Counted from the stretch's first letter, positions 17,088 to 27,300 are shown. The stretch: DNA of 64,000 bases from Bifidobacterium thermophilum (GCA_000741495.1 JGZV01000009.1:62001-126000), one strand, 5' to 3'. A program made the numbers and translations. The notes: generated by a model from the sequence alone, not told the origin.

Positions 17088-19241
17088 TCACGCGTCGATG
17101 AATCGTGCGTCGTGCGCGTTGCGCTGGATGAACAGGCGTCGGGGTTCGACCTCGTCTCCCATCAACATGGAGAAGGTTTCGTCCGCCTGCGCCGCGTCCT
17201 CGATATGGATTTGCTTAAGGATGCGATGATCGGGGTCCATAGTGGTTTCCCACAGCTCTTGGTAGGTCATCTCGCCCAGACCCTTGTAACGCTGGATGCC
17301 TTCGCCCTTCGGCAGCTGACGGCCGGACTCCTTGCCTTCACGCAGCACACGGTCGCGCTCGGCGTCCGTGTACACGAAGGAGTGCGGTCCCTTGGTCCAT
17401 TTGATGCGGTACAGCGGCGGCATGGCCACGTACACGTATCCGGCGGTGATCATCGGGCGCATATAGCGGAAGAACAGCGTCAGGTTCAGCGTGGCGATAT
17501 GCGCACCGTCGACATCGGCATCGGCCATGATGATGATTTTGTGGTAGCGCACCTTGCTCACGTCGAAGTCTTCGCCGTAGCCACCGCCGATCGCGGTGAT
17601 CAGCGACTCGATGGTGTCGGACTTGAGCATGCGGTCGATGGATGCGCGCTCGGTGTTGAGGATCTTGCCTCGTAGCGGCAGAATCGCCTGCGTGATCGGG
17701 TTGCGCCCCTGGATGGCGGAGCCGCCTGCGGAGTCACCCTCGACGATGAACAGCTCGCATTCCTCCGGATTGTTGGACTGGCAGTCCTTAAGCTTGTCAG
17801 GCATGCCTGCGGATTCGAAAATCGACTTGCGCCGGGTCGATTCACGGGCCTTCTTCGCGGCGATACGGGCGCGGGAGGCCTCGATTGCCTTCTGGATGAT
17901 GCTTTTGGCCTCGGCAGGGTGTGCGTCGAACCAGTCGCCGAGCTTGTCGGTCATCACACGCTGTACGAAGGTCTTTGCTTCGGAGTTGCCGAGCTTGGTC
18001 TTGGTCTGGCCTTCGAACTGCGGGTTGGTGAGCTTGACGGACACGACGGCGGTCAGGCCTTCGCGCACGTCATCACCGGAGAGGTTGTCGTCCTTTTCTT
18101 TGAGGATGTTCTTCTCGCGCGCATACCGGTTGACAAGCGTGGTGAGCGCCGCACGGAAGCCCTCCTCATGGGTACCGCCTTCGGTTGTGGAGATGGTGTT
18201 GGCGAAGGTGTGCACGGATTCGGAGTAGGCGGTCGTCCATTGCATGGCGATTTCCGCGGAGATGCCGATTTTGAGGTCTTCCGCCTCGAAATCGATGACC
18301 TCCTCCTCGATCGGGTTGGTCTTGCGGGTTTTGACCAGATATGCCACGTAATCCTTGATGCCGTGCTCGTAGCAGTATGTCACGGAGCGATGGAGTTCCT
18401 CGACCGGGTTGTCGCCGTCGCCGGTCACCTCGTCACCCGCCTGGTCGATTTCACGCAGGTCGGTCAGGGAGATGCGCAGCCCGCGGTTCAAGAACGCCAT
18501 CTGCTGGAAACGCGAACGCAAGGTTTCGAAATCGTAGACCGTGGTTTCGAAGATCTTCGGGTCGGCCCAGAAGGTCACGGAGGTGCCGGTCGATTCGCCG
18601 TCCTCCATGGGCTTGCCTTGGGCGAGCGGAGCCGTCGGATGCTGGTCGATGTACGTCTGGGTCCAGTGGAAGCTCTGCCGGCGCACCTCGATCTCCATAC
18701 GTGTGGACAGCGCGTTGACCACGGAAATACCCACGCCGTGCAGACCACCGGAGACCGCGTAACCGCCGCCGCCGAACTTGCCGCCCGCATGCAGCTTGGT
18801 CATCACCGTTTCGACGCCGGAGACGCCTTCGCCCGGCACGATGTCGACCGGGATGCCTCGGCCGTCGTCGACCACCCGGATGCCGTTGTCCGGCAGAATG
18901 GTCACTTCGATATGGGTGGCGAAGCCGGCGAGGGCCTCATCCACCGAATTGTCGACGATTTCGTAGACCAGATGGTGCAGGCCTCGTGGACCGGTCGAAC
19001 CGATGTACATGCCCGGGCGGATACGCACCGCTTCGAGGCCTTCCAGCACGCGCAAATCGCTGGCGTCGTAATGGTCCGGCGACAGCGAATCGTCAAGCTG
19101 GGCGTTCTCGAGCTCATCGTTGGCGATGGCGTCGTTGACTTTGTCGTTCAGTTCGGCCTTGGATTCAGTGCCGGGTCGCGACGGTTCCCCGGCTTGTCCG
19201 GGCATATTGGTGTTCAGCGAATCAGCTTCAGCGTCTGCCAC
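17088..19241 (-). CDS. gyrB: DNA gyrase subunit B
   Basis: GyrB supplies the ATPase and TOPRIM activities of gyrase. The 717-residue protein contains the GHKL motifs (EIVDNSVDEAL, DDGRGIPVD, GLHGVG), the TOPRIM motif EGDSAGGSA with PLRGKILN, and the metal-binding DADVDG. The C-terminal GyrB domain with QRYKGLGEM is complete. The acidic N-terminal extension of about 60 residues is common in actinobacteria. The start is a GTG with GGAAGGAAA upstream. It precedes gyrA by 121 bases on the same strand and probably shares its transcript. Confidence 0.99.
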   Translation of the reverse strand: MADAEADSLNTNMPGQAGEPSRPGTESKAELNDKVNDAIANDELENAQLDDSLSPDHYDASDLRVLEGLEAVRIRPGMYIGSTGPRGLHHLVYEIVDNSVDEALAGFATHIEVTILPDNGIRVVDDGRGIPVDIVPGEGVSGVETVMTKLHAGGKFGGGGYAVSGGLHGVGISVVNALSTRMEIEVRRQSFHWTQTYIDQHPTAPLAQGKPMEDGESTGTSVTFWADPKIFETTVYDFETLRSRFQQMAFLNRGLRISLTDLREIDQAGDEVTGDGDNPVEELHRSVTYCYEHGIKDYVAYLVKTRKTNPIEEEVIDFEAEDLKIGISAEIAMQWTTAYSESVHTFANTISTTEGGTHEEGFRAALTTLVNRYAREKNILKEKDDNLSGDDVREGLTAVVSVKLTNPQFEGQTKTKLGNSEAKTFVQRVMTDKLGDWFDAHPAEAKSIIQKAIEASRARIAAKKARESTRRKSIFESAGMPDKLKDCQSNNPEECELFIVEGDSAGGSAIQGRNPITQAILPLRGKILNTERASIDRMLKSDTIESLITAIGGGYGEDFDVSKVRYHKIIIMADADVDGAHIATLNLTLFFRYMRPMITAGYVYVAMPPLYRIKWTKGPHSFVYTDAERDRVLREGKESGRQLPKGEGIQRYKGLGEMTYQELWETTMDPDHRILKQIHIEDAAQADETFSMLMGDEVEPRRLFIQRNAHDARFIDA

Positions 19242-19468
19242 TCAATTTCCTTCCCGTGCCCTGTGCAGCGCCCCTGCTCACACAGTCGGTATACCCTAGA
19301 ACGTAAATAATGGGGGCTTCTAGGCTTTCAATAGTACTGCACGTGATTCTACACATCAATGGGGACTTTGCGGCTCTCAGAGCAATGCAGACATTTCAGC
19401 TTGTCAAAGCCGAATCGGTTCGATTATCAATCGGCGAGACGACACAGATGTCACCGTTGGCGGCACAC

Positions 19469-19945
19469 TCACCGGTAGTGGCGATACCGGCTTCCTCCAA
19501 AGGGGTGAGCTTGCGGTCCGGTCACTTTGATTTCCCTGATTTCGAGCCCGTCAAGCCGCTCGCGGATGGTGTCGGTCAGTTGCGGGACCATATAGGTCAG
19601 TGTTGTGGTCCATGATGGCGACGCCGTGCGGATGGTCAGTATCCCGTCTTGGAATGAGGCGACTTGGGAGTGCTGCGCGATTTGGGGGCCGACGACTTGA
19701 TCCCAATGGTTGCGCAGTTGAGCGAGTTTGAGATGTGGCATCCAGTTGTCGTTCTGCGCGAGCACGGTGACCAGGCTTGCCAGGGTGTTGGGGTCCCGGC
19801 CTGGTTTGCCGAAATTTTCCCAGGCTTCGGTTTCCCGCCGCCGCCTGTCCCGTAGGATTCCGGCGCGTTGCGCGTATCGTTCGAAGACTTGGGCGGGCAG
19901 TTTTCGCGGGTCCAGCTTGAGTTTGGCGATAATCGGCTCGTTCAT
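19469..19945 (-). CDS. DUF721 protein, DciA-like replicative helicase operator
   Basis: A 158-residue basic protein with a DUF721 domain in its C-terminal half (GPQIAQHSQVASFQDGILTI). DUF721 includes DciA, which helps load the replicative helicase in bacteria without DnaC or DnaI. The position between recF and gyrB is the usual one in actinobacteria. Its ATG overlaps the recF stop codon (ATGA), so the two are translationally coupled. The N-terminal part is Arg-rich. The DciA function is inferred from the family and synteny. Confidence 0.85.
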   Translation of the reverse strand: MNEPIIAKLKLDPRKLPAQVFERYAQRAGILRDRRRRETEAWENFGKPGRDPNTLASLVTVLAQNDNWMPHLKLAQLRNHWDQVVGPQIAQHSQVASFQDGILTIRTASPSWTTTLTYMVPQLTDTIRERLDGLEIREIKVTGPQAHPFGGSRYRHYR

Positions 19946-21360
19946 GCCGAGGCCTCGTCGACGCCGTCAGCAGCCGGCTGTATGCCGGTGTGATGCTCGC
20001 GAGCAGCTTTGATTCGCGCGATGGTGTCGTCATCCAGCAGCCGGTCGGATTCTTGTCGGGCGGCGGTGCGGCGCAACGCCGCCACATCGATGATTCGGGC
20101 GTCGGTGCCGTATGCCGACAGATCCGGGATATCACCCGCCGCGGCTGCGGTGATCAGCACTTGGTTCTGTTTCACGGCGAAGTCAAGGATCTGACGGCGG
20201 CGCGTCTCATCAAGTTGGGCGAACACATCGTCCAGGATGACGATCGGCGTGGTTCCTGACGTTTGCGCGATCAGGCCGAACAACGCCATTTTCAGCGCCA
20301 AGGCCATTGTCCACATCTCGCCGTTGGATGCGAATTCCTTGGCGGGGATGCCGTCCAAGGTCACGGCCATATCGTCACGGTGGGGGCCGATGAGATTGCG
20401 CCCGCGCGCCACTTCGCCGGGGTAGATGCGCTGGAAATGCTGACTGATGGACTGGTGCGGCGACGGGCTGGCCAATACTTCCTCGAATGAGGGGACGTAT
20501 GCGACGGCGGCGTGCTGGGCTGATCCTGCGAGCTCGTCATAGATGGCAGCGAACGGCCCGGCAAGTGCGTCGAGTATACGCATGCGCATCCGGGTCAGTT
20601 CGATGCCGGCTTCGATGAATTGTCCGGTCCAGATTTCCAAACCGTTGAGGCTTGACTCGTTGATTCCCGTCTTTTCACCGGACGGCGTAGTTGCGAGGTG
20701 TTTGAGCAGTGCGGCACGCTGTTTGGCGATTTTTGTGCAGCGCTGATGGACTTCGGCGTATCCGGGGATCAGCATCGCTCCAGCTTGGTCGAGGAAGCCG
20801 CGTCGCGCTGCGGGATCGCCGGATATCAGCCACTGGTCTTCGGGAGTGAATGACATGCTGGGGACCCGTCCCAAGATTTCGCGCAAGTACAGCGAGTGCC
20901 CGCCATCGATTCGCGCTCGGTTTGTGCCTCGGGCGCGAATGGTCACCTCGATGGTGGTTACAGCAGGGGAGGATTGCGCCGACTGGGTGGATGAACGGTC
21001 AACACCGAATGAATCTTGTTTTTCATTCAGTTTTCCATTGTCGTCATGAAATTCCGCCGACATGTAATCCGAATGCGATTCAGGATTCGCATGATGTTTT
21101 GCCGCAGAGCGCGGTTCATCACCGTTGTCGGCGATATTGACACGGATGGTCGCTGCATCTTGCCCGCGCTCGACCAGCGGCAAAGAGCTTGAAACCCTAT
21201 GACTGGAGCCGGTTGACAGGACTTCGATGGCTTCGACAAGATTCGTCTTCCCCTGGCCGTTCGCACCTTGGATGATGGTGACCCCCGGGTCAAGGTCAAC
21301 GACGCAATGATTCCACGACCGGAAATGGTCGAGTGCCAATCGGGTAATGATGACGCCCAT
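19942..21360 (-). CDS. recF: DNA replication/repair protein RecF
   Basis: RecF is an SMC-like ATPase that helps load RecA at gaps through RecFOR. Walker A is GANGQGKTN near residue 33, the signature is SNGEMWTMALALKM, and Walker B is PIVILDDVFAQLD. At 472 residues it is longer than the usual 360-380. The excess lies in a hydrophilic insert at about residues 75-135 and a C-terminal tail of about 50 residues. AAAGGA precedes the ATG. It follows dnaN after a 242-bp gap that contains two DnaA boxes, so it may not be strictly co-transcribed with dnaN. Confidence 0.97.
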   Translation of the reverse strand: MGVIITRLALDHFRSWNHCVVDLDPGVTIIQGANGQGKTNLVEAIEVLSTGSSHRVSSSLPLVERGQDAATIRVNIADNGDEPRSAAKHHANPESHSDYMSAEFHDDNGKLNEKQDSFGVDRSSTQSAQSSPAVTTIEVTIRARGTNRARIDGGHSLYLREILGRVPSMSFTPEDQWLISGDPAARRGFLDQAGAMLIPGYAEVHQRCTKIAKQRAALLKHLATTPSGEKTGINESSLNGLEIWTGQFIEAGIELTRMRMRILDALAGPFAAIYDELAGSAQHAAVAYVPSFEEVLASPSPHQSISQHFQRIYPGEVARGRNLIGPHRDDMAVTLDGIPAKEFASNGEMWTMALALKMALFGLIAQTSGTTPIVILDDVFAQLDETRRRQILDFAVKQNQVLITAAAAGDIPDLSAYGTDARIIDVAALRRTAARQESDRLLDDDTIARIKAAREHHTGIQPAADGVDEASA

Positions 21361-21414
21361 TTGGCACCGTCCTTTCTGTCATCGTCGCCGGTGGTGTCGT
21401 TTGCCCCGGTTGAT

Positions 21415-21570
21415 TGTGGATAACTCGCCAGAATCTGTATATCGTGTCCTCGCGTGATTGTGCTGGACACCAGAGTATACGAAATTCGCGAAGTGAGCAG
21501 ACCATCCGGCGAGTTCGTCCGAGACAATCACGCACAGTGAAGGATTCCGCCACTCGACGGGTTATCCACA
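21415..21570. promoter_or_regulatory. Two DnaA boxes between dnaN and recF
   Basis: Perfect TTATCCACA boxes occur at 21415-21423 (minus strand) and 21562-21570 (plus strand). They may regulate recF or add DnaA-binding capacity near oriC. Confidence 0.7.
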
Positions 21571-21602
21571 CCCGTATGGGCGGCGGAATCCCGGGGATGC
21601 GC

Positions 21603-22727
21603 TCAGTTGGTGAACCGCATTGGCACCAGCAGGTACCGGTAATCCATGGATTCGTCGGAATCGGCTTCCTGCTGACCATTGAATTCGACCGGTTTGATTG
21701 CGGTCGTCATCTTCATACGCACGAACGGTTCGGCGATGGCGCTTAATCCTTCAATCAGATAGCCGGGGTTGAAGGCAACGGTGATGTCTTCGCCGTCAAA
21801 ATCCACATCGATGACGTCGCTGGCCTGGTTTTCATCAGCGACACCGGCACTCAACGTCACCGATCCGTCCGAAAACGCCATACGAATCGGTGCGTTGCGT
21901 TCCGCTACCAGGGACACTCGCTTGATGGAACTGATAAGTTGCTGCTTATCGATTACCGCTTGGATCGGATATTCGTCGGCGAACAGTCGATCGATAGCGG
22001 GGAATTCACCATCAATCAACTGCGACGTCGAAATACGACCGGCGTTTTCGAATGCGATGAGCGAAGGATTGTCCTCATCGAAATCGATGACGACATTCTG
22101 GCTGTCGTTCAACGTTCTGGCGACGTCACGCAAGAGTGATCCGCGCAGCAGCGTGGAGGTTGATACGTCCGGATTTTCTGGAGACCAGGTGAATGTTGCG
22201 CGGGACAGGCGGAAACGGTCGGTTGATGTCATGACGACCTTGTCGCCTTCGAACTGCATATAGACACCGGTCAGTACCGGCCGTGTTTCTTCCCTCGAAA
22301 CCGCGACGCAAGCCTGGTCTACTGCCTGATGGAAGGTTTCCCCGTCAACTTTGCCCAAAATCCGCGGAACAGCCGGCAAATCAGGATATTCACTTTCCGG
22401 CATAAGCTGCATCGTGAACTTCGCTTTGCCCGAGGTGATGATCAGCGTCGAGTTTTCCGTGGCCAAATAGGTTTTTTCCGAAGGCAGCGATTTGGTGATA
22501 TCAGCGAGAATCTTGCCTTGGACCACACTGCTACCGGCTTCATCCACACCGGCTTCGATATGGTCGCGTGCGGAAATTTCAAAATTGAACGTTGACAGTT
22601 GCAGCGTTCCGTCAATGGCTTCGAGCTTGATGCCTGCAAGGATTGGGCTTGCCGGTCGGGCGTCGATGACTCGCGTGGTCCACGCGACCGCATCGGCGAG
22701 TGAGGTCGTATTCACTTCGACTTTCAT
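21603..22727 (-). CDS. dnaN: DNA polymerase III beta sliding clamp
   Basis: The ring-shaped clamp that tethers the replicative polymerase and other partners to DNA. The 374-residue protein begins MKVEVNTTSLADAVAW and ends in MRFTN after YLLVP, the usual C-terminal strand. Three repeated clamp domains of roughly 120 residues each fit the length. GAGGA precedes the ATG. It lies downstream of the dnaA-dnaN intergenic origin on the minus strand, the standard dnaA-dnaN order. Confidence 0.99.
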   Translation of the reverse strand: MKVEVNTTSLADAVAWTTRVIDARPASPILAGIKLEAIDGTLQLSTFNFEISARDHIEAGVDEAGSSVVQGKILADITKSLPSEKTYLATENSTLIITSGKAKFTMQLMPESEYPDLPAVPRILGKVDGETFHQAVDQACVAVSREETRPVLTGVYMQFEGDKVVMTSTDRFRLSRATFTWSPENPDVSTSTLLRGSLLRDVARTLNDSQNVVIDFDEDNPSLIAFENAGRISTSQLIDGEFPAIDRLFADEYPIQAVIDKQQLISSIKRVSLVAERNAPIRMAFSDGSVTLSAGVADENQASDVIDVDFDGEDITVAFNPGYLIEGLSAIAEPFVRMKMTTAIKPVEFNGQQEADSDESMDYRYLLVPMRFTN

Positions 22728-23233
22728 GATTCCTCATTTCGCTTGGTGTTCTGTGGCTATTCTAGCCGGACTCGAACGGCTGGTTGTCGGTTGATGAATC
22801 GGCGACTTATCACGGTGATGATGAATCGTAAGTGAGAACAACAGTCTTCGTAATAAGTCCGGTGGATGATGTGGATAAGTGGAATCAGGCCAATCGCGAG
22901 AAGACCTCAGCTACCGTCCACCAATGTGGATAACCTCAGGATATCCGGTGCATAACTAGGTGAGTTATCCACAGCGCAAGCGGCGCCGAAAAGTTATCCA
23001 CAAACAAGCGGGATTCATCCACGAGTTATCCACCATTTTTCTGGGCTTGCCCACGGGTTATCCGCAGCCCTTGCCCACAATTGTGCACAAACCTGTGGAT
23101 AACTTTTTTCTGATTTTTCCACCGCACGGTGTGTCGTTATCCACCGAGGTGGATGAGTCGGATATGCCGAAAAACCGTCTCTGGGCGGCGTTCTGCCAGC
23201 CGGATAGCCGGTATCTACGGGGAAGTTCGGCGT
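22728..23233. other. oriC: Probable chromosomal origin of replication (oriC), dnaA-dnaN intergenic
   Basis: This 506-bp non-coding region holds five perfect TTATCCACA boxes: 22870-22878 (-), 22925-22933 (-), 22965-22973 (+), 22994-23002 (+) and 23094-23102 (-). Near-matches occur at 23026-23034, 23058-23066, 23081-23089 and 23137-23145 (+). An A/T-rich tract (23101-23120, AACTTTTTTCTGATTTTTCC) abuts the 23094 box and is the best unwinding-element candidate. The flanking genes run away from the wider origin region. The exact initiation site cannot be read from sequence. Confidence 0.85.
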
Positions 23234-25003
23234 TTATTCAGCCGAGGAATGATGCTTAAGCCTGACGGTGAGCTCCATCACGTAGTTATACGTTTCCTGC
23301 TTCTCTTTCATCTCGTCACTGATGCGGGTATACGCATGCATGACGGTGGTGTGGTCCCGTCCGCCAAAGACTTCACCGATATCGACCAGACTCATACTGG
23401 TCATTTCACGGGCCAGATACATCGCGATTTGCCGGGCAAGCGCCACGTTTTTCGTTCGTGCACGCCCCACCAGATCATCAAAGGTCAGATGGAAATACTT
23501 CGCTACCTGGGTGATGATCTCGGTCGGCTTGATCTCGACATCAGTCGAGAAGAAATCCTGCAAGGTCTGCTCGGCCAACGCGCGGGTCACCGGCTGATTG
23601 TTGAGCGACGCGACCGCGGAAACACGTGTCAACGCACCCTCAAGCTCACGGATATTCTCCGTGAACCGTTCGGCGATCAAATCAAGCACGTCGTTGGGGA
23701 TCTTCATATGATTCATCGTGGCGATCATGCGCAGGATGGCGATACGGGTCTCCAGATCCGGCGGCTTGACATCGACGGTCAATCCGGATTCAAAGCGGGA
23801 AATCAGGCGCGCCTCGAAGCCCTTGAGGTTCTTCGGCGCGACATCCGAAGCGATGACAATACGCTTATTCGCCTGATACAAGGTGTTGAAGGTGTGGAAG
23901 AAGCTGTCGAGCGTCGCTTCCTTGCCTCCAAGGAACTGAATATCGTCGATGAGCAGGACGTCAACCTCACGGTACCGCCGGTTGAACGCGGCGATCTGGC
24001 CTTGCGACTGGTTTGGGTTCTGCAACGCCTCGATGAACTCGTTCGTGAACTCTTCGCTGGTGACATAGCGCACCTTGAGTGAGGGATCCTTGATCAGCGC
24101 ATAATTGCCGATGGCGTTCAACAAATGGGTTTTGCCCAGTCCAGAACCGCCATAGATACACAACGGGTTGAAATCACGCCCCGACCCCTCGGCGACCGCC
24201 ATGGCGACCGTTCGCGCGAACCGATTGGAATCACCCGGCACGAAGGTTTCGAACGTGGCGTTCTTATTGAGATGGGTTTCCGGGTCAAGCGCCGGCCGAT
24301 GCTGATCGATGTCGAAATTCTCGTTTGGTTGCGGCCGGTCATAGGCGTTCTGGCTGGCCACCGGTTGCGCGGCGGTCGCGGACTGGTGATCGTCATACCC
24401 GGCAACGGTTGGGGTATACCGGTCGGCATGCTGTCCGGTCATCGGCTGAGACGGCGCATACCCGGTGGGGTACATGGATGGCACAACCGGCGTCTGGGGA
24501 TGCGGCATCACTGGTGATACCGACGGGGAATCAGGCGTATCGAACTGGGCGAACTGCGGCTGGGATGCTTGTTGTGCCCGCCAGGCGACCGGCTGCTGGG
24601 GCATCGCCTGCTCGGCGGCAGGGGAGAGGGGGTGCTGGCGCTCGCCATAAATGGTGGCGCTGTCCGACGCGTATGAGTCCGGCTCCGCCGCTATGGCGGG
24701 ATTCGGCTCGGGCACCTGTGGCTCCGGATGAGGCTCGATTTTGAATGCCGGGAACATGTCGGTTCCGGTGCTCAGCTTCAATGCTTTGAGCAACGGCTGA
24801 TTCAGATCGGTTTGCAACGCTTTCTGCGTCGCGGCGTTTGCCACGGTCAGCACGATGGTCGTGCCGAATACGGCTTCGGGGATAACCCCTTCGAACCATC
24901 CTTTGTCACGTGCGGTCAATGATTTGTCGTGTTTGAGTACGGCAAGGGTATCCGACCAGATACGTACGGCCTGGGTCGCCGGATCTTGCGCACCATTCGC
25001 CAT
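23234..25003 (-). CDS. dnaA: Chromosomal replication initiator DnaA
   Basis: DnaA binds DnaA boxes and opens oriC. The AAA+ domain has Walker [10 protein letters not shown], Walker [11 protein letters not shown] and a SRFESG arginine-finger segment; domain IV has the recognition signature [15 protein letters not shown]. Domain II (about residues 85-240) is long, Pro/Gln/Ala-rich and low-complexity, which makes the protein larger (589 residues) than the 440-460 of many bacteria but normal for actinobacteria. I chose ATG 25003 because AAAGGACA lies upstream with 9-base spacing. An upstream in-frame ATG at 25024 overlaps that site and is less likely. Confidence 0.98.
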   Translation of the reverse strand: MANGAQDPATQAVRIWSDTLAVLKHDKSLTARDKGWFEGVIPEAVFGTTIVLTVANAATQKALQTDLNQPLLKALKLSTGTDMFPAFKIEPHPEPQVPEPNPAIAAEPDSYASDSATIYGERQHPLSPAAEQAMPQQPVAWRAQQASQPQFAQFDTPDSPSVSPVMPHPQTPVVPSMYPTGYAPSQPMTGQHADRYTPTVAGYDDHQSATAAQPVASQNAYDRPQPNENFDIDQHRPALDPETHLNKNATFETFVPGDSNRFARTVAMAVAEGSGRDFNPLCIYGGSGLGKTHLLNAIGNYALIKDPSLKVRYVTSEEFTNEFIEALQNPNQSQGQIAAFNRRYREVDVLLIDDIQFLGGKEATLDSFFHTFNTLYQANKRIVIASDVAPKNLKGFEARLISRFESGLTVDVKPPDLETRIAILRMIATMNHMKIPNDVLDLIAERFTENIRELEGALTRVSAVASLNNQPVTRALAEQTLQDFFSTDVEIKPTEIITQVAKYFHLTFDDLVGRARTKNVALARQIAMYLAREMTSMSLVDIGEVFGGRDHTTVMHAYTRISDEMKEKQETYNYVMELTVRLKHHSSAE

Positions 25004-25087
25004 GCGGCCCTGTCCTTTCTCCATATCGTGTCGGCTCCGCGTGTTGCGGAGAAGTATCGTAGCTATGTTTACACCGATGTCGCGAAG

Positions 25088-25241
25088 TTATCCACAGCCT
25101 TGCGTGTTGAAACGGCTGAATTGTGAATAACATCGATGTAATTTGTGGATAACTTTCCGCACGGTTTCGTTGGTATTGCAACGTTTTCACCGTGTAAGCC
25201 GTCTTGGAGGGGTTGTGGAAAACTTTACCGAATTATCCACA
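25088..25241. promoter_or_regulatory. DnaA-box cluster upstream of dnaA (dnaA-rpmH intergenic)
   Basis: Five boxes matching TTWTNCACA: 25088-25096 (+), 25122-25130 (-, TTATTCACA), 25144-25152 (-), 25214-25222 (-, TTTTCCACA) and 25233-25241 (+). Likely roles are dnaA autoregulation and a second origin module opposite the dnaA-dnaN cluster. The rest of the 356-bp space between dnaA and rpmH should contain the two divergent promoters; none stands out. Confidence 0.8.
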
Positions 25242-25359
25242 TTCCAGGGCAGGGTGCGGTGTCGTGTTGACGAATGGCCATGGGTGAGAGTAGGTTAGTA
25301 GAGCTTGACTCATGAGGAGCCATGCTGTTGCATGGCTGAAAAAACCGGGAGCATACATT

Positions 25360-25494
25360 ATGAAGAGGACATTCCAGCCGAATAACCGCCGTCGTCACAT
25401 GAAGCACGGATTCCGCGTGCGCATGCGTACTCGTTCCGGTCGCGCCGTCATCAACCGTCGCCGCGCCAAGGGCCGTAAGACCCTGTCTGCCTGA
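25360..25494 (+). CDS. rpmH: 50S ribosomal protein L34
   Basis: A 44-residue very basic ribosomal protein with the family start [12 protein letters not shown] and the end GRKTLSA. The frame is open to 25312, but ATG 25360 is the conserved start and has GGGAG upstream. It heads the plus-strand rpmH-rnpA-yidD-yidC-jag-rsmG cluster that diverges from dnaA. Confidence 0.98.
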   Translation: MKRTFQPNNRRRHMKHGFRVRMRTRSGRAVINRRRAKGRKTLSA

Positions 25495-25509
25495 ACCGGC
25501 GACTCCAGA

Positions 25510-25926
25510 GTGGAGCGGCTGAAAAGTCACCGTGACTTTGTCACAGTGCTGAAACGTCGCAATAAAGTCAGCGACCATGACATCGTCGTGCACTATTTGG
25601 TGCGCGACGATTCACATTCATGCCCGAAAACGTCGCAATCCTACGGCATTCCGGCCACGCAGGCCGATCAGCGGCCGCCATCGGATCCGTCCGGGCGACG
25701 TGTGGGCTTAGCTGTATCCAAAGCGGTCGGCCATGCCGTCACCCGTAACGCCGTCAAACGGCGATTCAGGGTGCTTGCGCGCCAATATGAGCAGTTACTG
25801 CCCGAACATTGCGACATCGTGATGCGTGCGAAGCCATCGGCCGCTCACGCTGCATACGCTTCGCTGGATCGTCAGGTCGAACGGCTATTCGCCGCGGTCG
25901 GAACGCGAGCTGCACAAGGCAGGTGA
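25510..25926 (+). CDS. rnpA: Ribonuclease P protein component
   Basis: RnpA is the protein cofactor of RNase P, which trims tRNA 5' leaders. The 138-residue protein begins [12 protein letters not shown] and has the RNR-type signature [15 protein letters not shown] near residue 80. A short low-complexity insert (about residues 40-60, rich in Ser, Pro and Gln) lies before [13 protein letters not shown]. It starts 16 bases after the rpmH stop and ends 8 bases before yidD, consistent with a single operon. Confidence 0.96.
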   Translation: MERLKSHRDFVTVLKRRNKVSDHDIVVHYLVRDDSHSCPKTSQSYGIPATQADQRPPSDPSGRRVGLAVSKAVGHAVTRNAVKRRFRVLARQYEQLLPEHCDIVMRAKPSAAHAAYASLDRQVERLFAAVGTRAAQGR

Positions 25927-25933
25927 ATCGACG

Positions 25934-26248
25934 GTGGCATCACAGGCGGCGAAGGCTGCAAGCCGGGCAATCCACTGGTATCAGCGGGAGATTTCCGCCA
26001 AGAATCCCGCGTGCTGCCGCTATTATCCGACATGCTCAAACTATGCGTTGCAGGCCATCGAACGCTTCGGCCTGGTCCGTGGTGGGCTGTTGGCGCTGAT
26101 GCGCCTGTTGCGGTGCCGCCCGTGGAGCCGTGGCGGAATCGATGATGTTCCGCAGCGTTTTTCCCTGTTCTATCGTTTTCGGTGGTCGAAGGCCCATGAG
26201 GAGCCTCGATATGCACCACTGGCCTCGCAAACAAAGGAGATGGCCTGA
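25934..26248 (+). CDS. yidD: Membrane protein insertion efficiency factor YidD
   Basis: YidD is a small factor that assists YidC-dependent insertion of membrane proteins. The 104-residue product shows the family signature, with WYQREIS followed by [20 protein letters not shown] place the start at GTG 25934, about 10 bases after an AAGGCAGG site at the end of rnpA; the frame extends further upstream but only as an overlap inside rnpA. The C-terminal 30 residues after the conserved core are variable. It sits directly before yidC, three bases away. Confidence 0.95.
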   Translation: MASQAAKAASRAIHWYQREISAKNPACCRYYPTCSNYALQAIERFGLVRGGLLALMRLLRCRPWSRGGIDDVPQRFSLFYRFRWSKAHEEPRYAPLASQTKEMA

Positions 26249-26251
26249 TCG

Positions 26252-27259
26252 ATGAATACCAATACCGACCAATTCTTGCTTGACAGTGGCTTCTGGGGCT
26301 GGTTGTACAAGCTGCTGACCCCGGTCGAATGGCTGATGACGCAGATCATGGCCATCTTCCACAAGTTCCTGACCATGCTGGGAATGCCTGCCGTGGGCAC
26401 CTCTTGGGTGCTGTCCATCATCTTCTTGGTGATTGTGGTTCATGCATGCATTCTGCCGATTTTCATCAAGCAGATGCGTTCGATGCGTAAAATGCAAGCG
26501 CTCCAGCCGCAAATGCAGCGTATCCAGAACAAGTACAAGGGCAAAAACGATCAGGCGAGTAAGGATGCCATGAGCCGTGAGCTCATGAAACTCTACCAGG
26601 ACAACGACGCCAACCCCGCCGGCTCCTGCCTGCCGATGCTCATCCAGGGCCCGGTGTTCATGTGCATGTTCTATGTGCTTTCTGCCATCGAATACATCGC
26701 CAAAGGCAAGCGCGCCCCGCTCGGCGCCTTTGACAAGGCCACCGCGCAGCAGTTCTCCGACAGCTCGAACTTCGGTGTGAACATCACCACGCGCTTCATG
26801 CACGCCGACGCCCACGCGAAGATCGTCATCGGCATCTTCATCGCCCTCATGTGCTTCTTCATGTGGCTCATGCAGTTCTACAACATGCGCCGCAATCTGC
26901 CGCGCGCCTCGATGCAGGGCCAGCAATACCGCATGCAGCAGGCGATGACCTGGATGTTCCCGATCATGTACATCTTCTCCGGCCTGAACTTCCCGTTCGC
27001 CGTGCTGATCTACTGGCTCACCAACAACGTGTGCAACTTCCTGCGCTCCCTGTGGCAGATCTACACCTTCCCGACGCCTGGTTCCCCGGCTGCGGAGGAC
27101 AAGGAAGTGCGCGACCACAAGCGTGAGAACGCCCGTCGCAAGCGTGCCGGTGAGCCCTCGCTTGAGGAAGAGCAGCTTGAAAAGGCCAAGGCCGAGGCTG
27201 CCCGTCGCGAGGTGGAAGGATACCAGCGCCAGCAGCCGAAGCGTAAAAAGAAGAAGTGA
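26252..27259 (+). CDS. yidC: Membrane protein insertase YidC/Oxa1
   Basis: YidC inserts and folds inner-membrane proteins, alone or with SecYEG. The 335-residue protein is of the short Gram-positive type with five helices: TM1 near 25-45, TM2 near 55-75, then pairs near 130-150, 185-205 and 225-265. The conserved positively charged region KQMRSMRKMQALQPQMQRIQ follows TM2. The Lys/Arg-rich, highly charged C-terminal tail of about 65 residues ends in PKRKKKK and may contact ribosomes (inference). It follows yidD by 3 bases. Confidence 0.98.
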   Translation: MNTNTDQFLLDSGFWGWLYKLLTPVEWLMTQIMAIFHKFLTMLGMPAVGTSWVLSIIFLVIVVHACILPIFIKQMRSMRKMQALQPQMQRIQNKYKGKNDQASKDAMSRELMKLYQDNDANPAGSCLPMLIQGPVFMCMFYVLSAIEYIAKGKRAPLGAFDKATAQQFSDSSNFGVNITTRFMHADAHAKIVIGIFIALMCFFMWLMQFYNMRRNLPRASMQGQQYRMQQAMTWMFPIMYIFSGLNFPFAVLIYWLTNNVCNFLRSLWQIYTFPTPGSPAAEDKEVRDHKRENARRKRAGEPSLEEEQLEKAKAEAARREVEGYQRQQPKRKKKK

Positions 27260-27267
27260 CCGAATCG

Positions 27268-27300
27268 GTGTGGGCGTGCGGGTAGGCTGCGCGCCCACAC
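27268..27300 (+). terminator. Hairpin between yidC and jag
   Basis: GTGTGGGCG (27268-27276) pairs with CGCCCACAC (27292-27300). No T-run follows, and a TAGACT hexamer suitable as a -10 element lies at 27307-27312, so a new transcript may begin before jag. Confidence 0.4.

Noticed and set aside
17919..19310. A 463-codon open frame antisense to gyrB
   Set aside because: Same reason: the gyrB frame is fully conserved and the antisense product has no recognisable domain.
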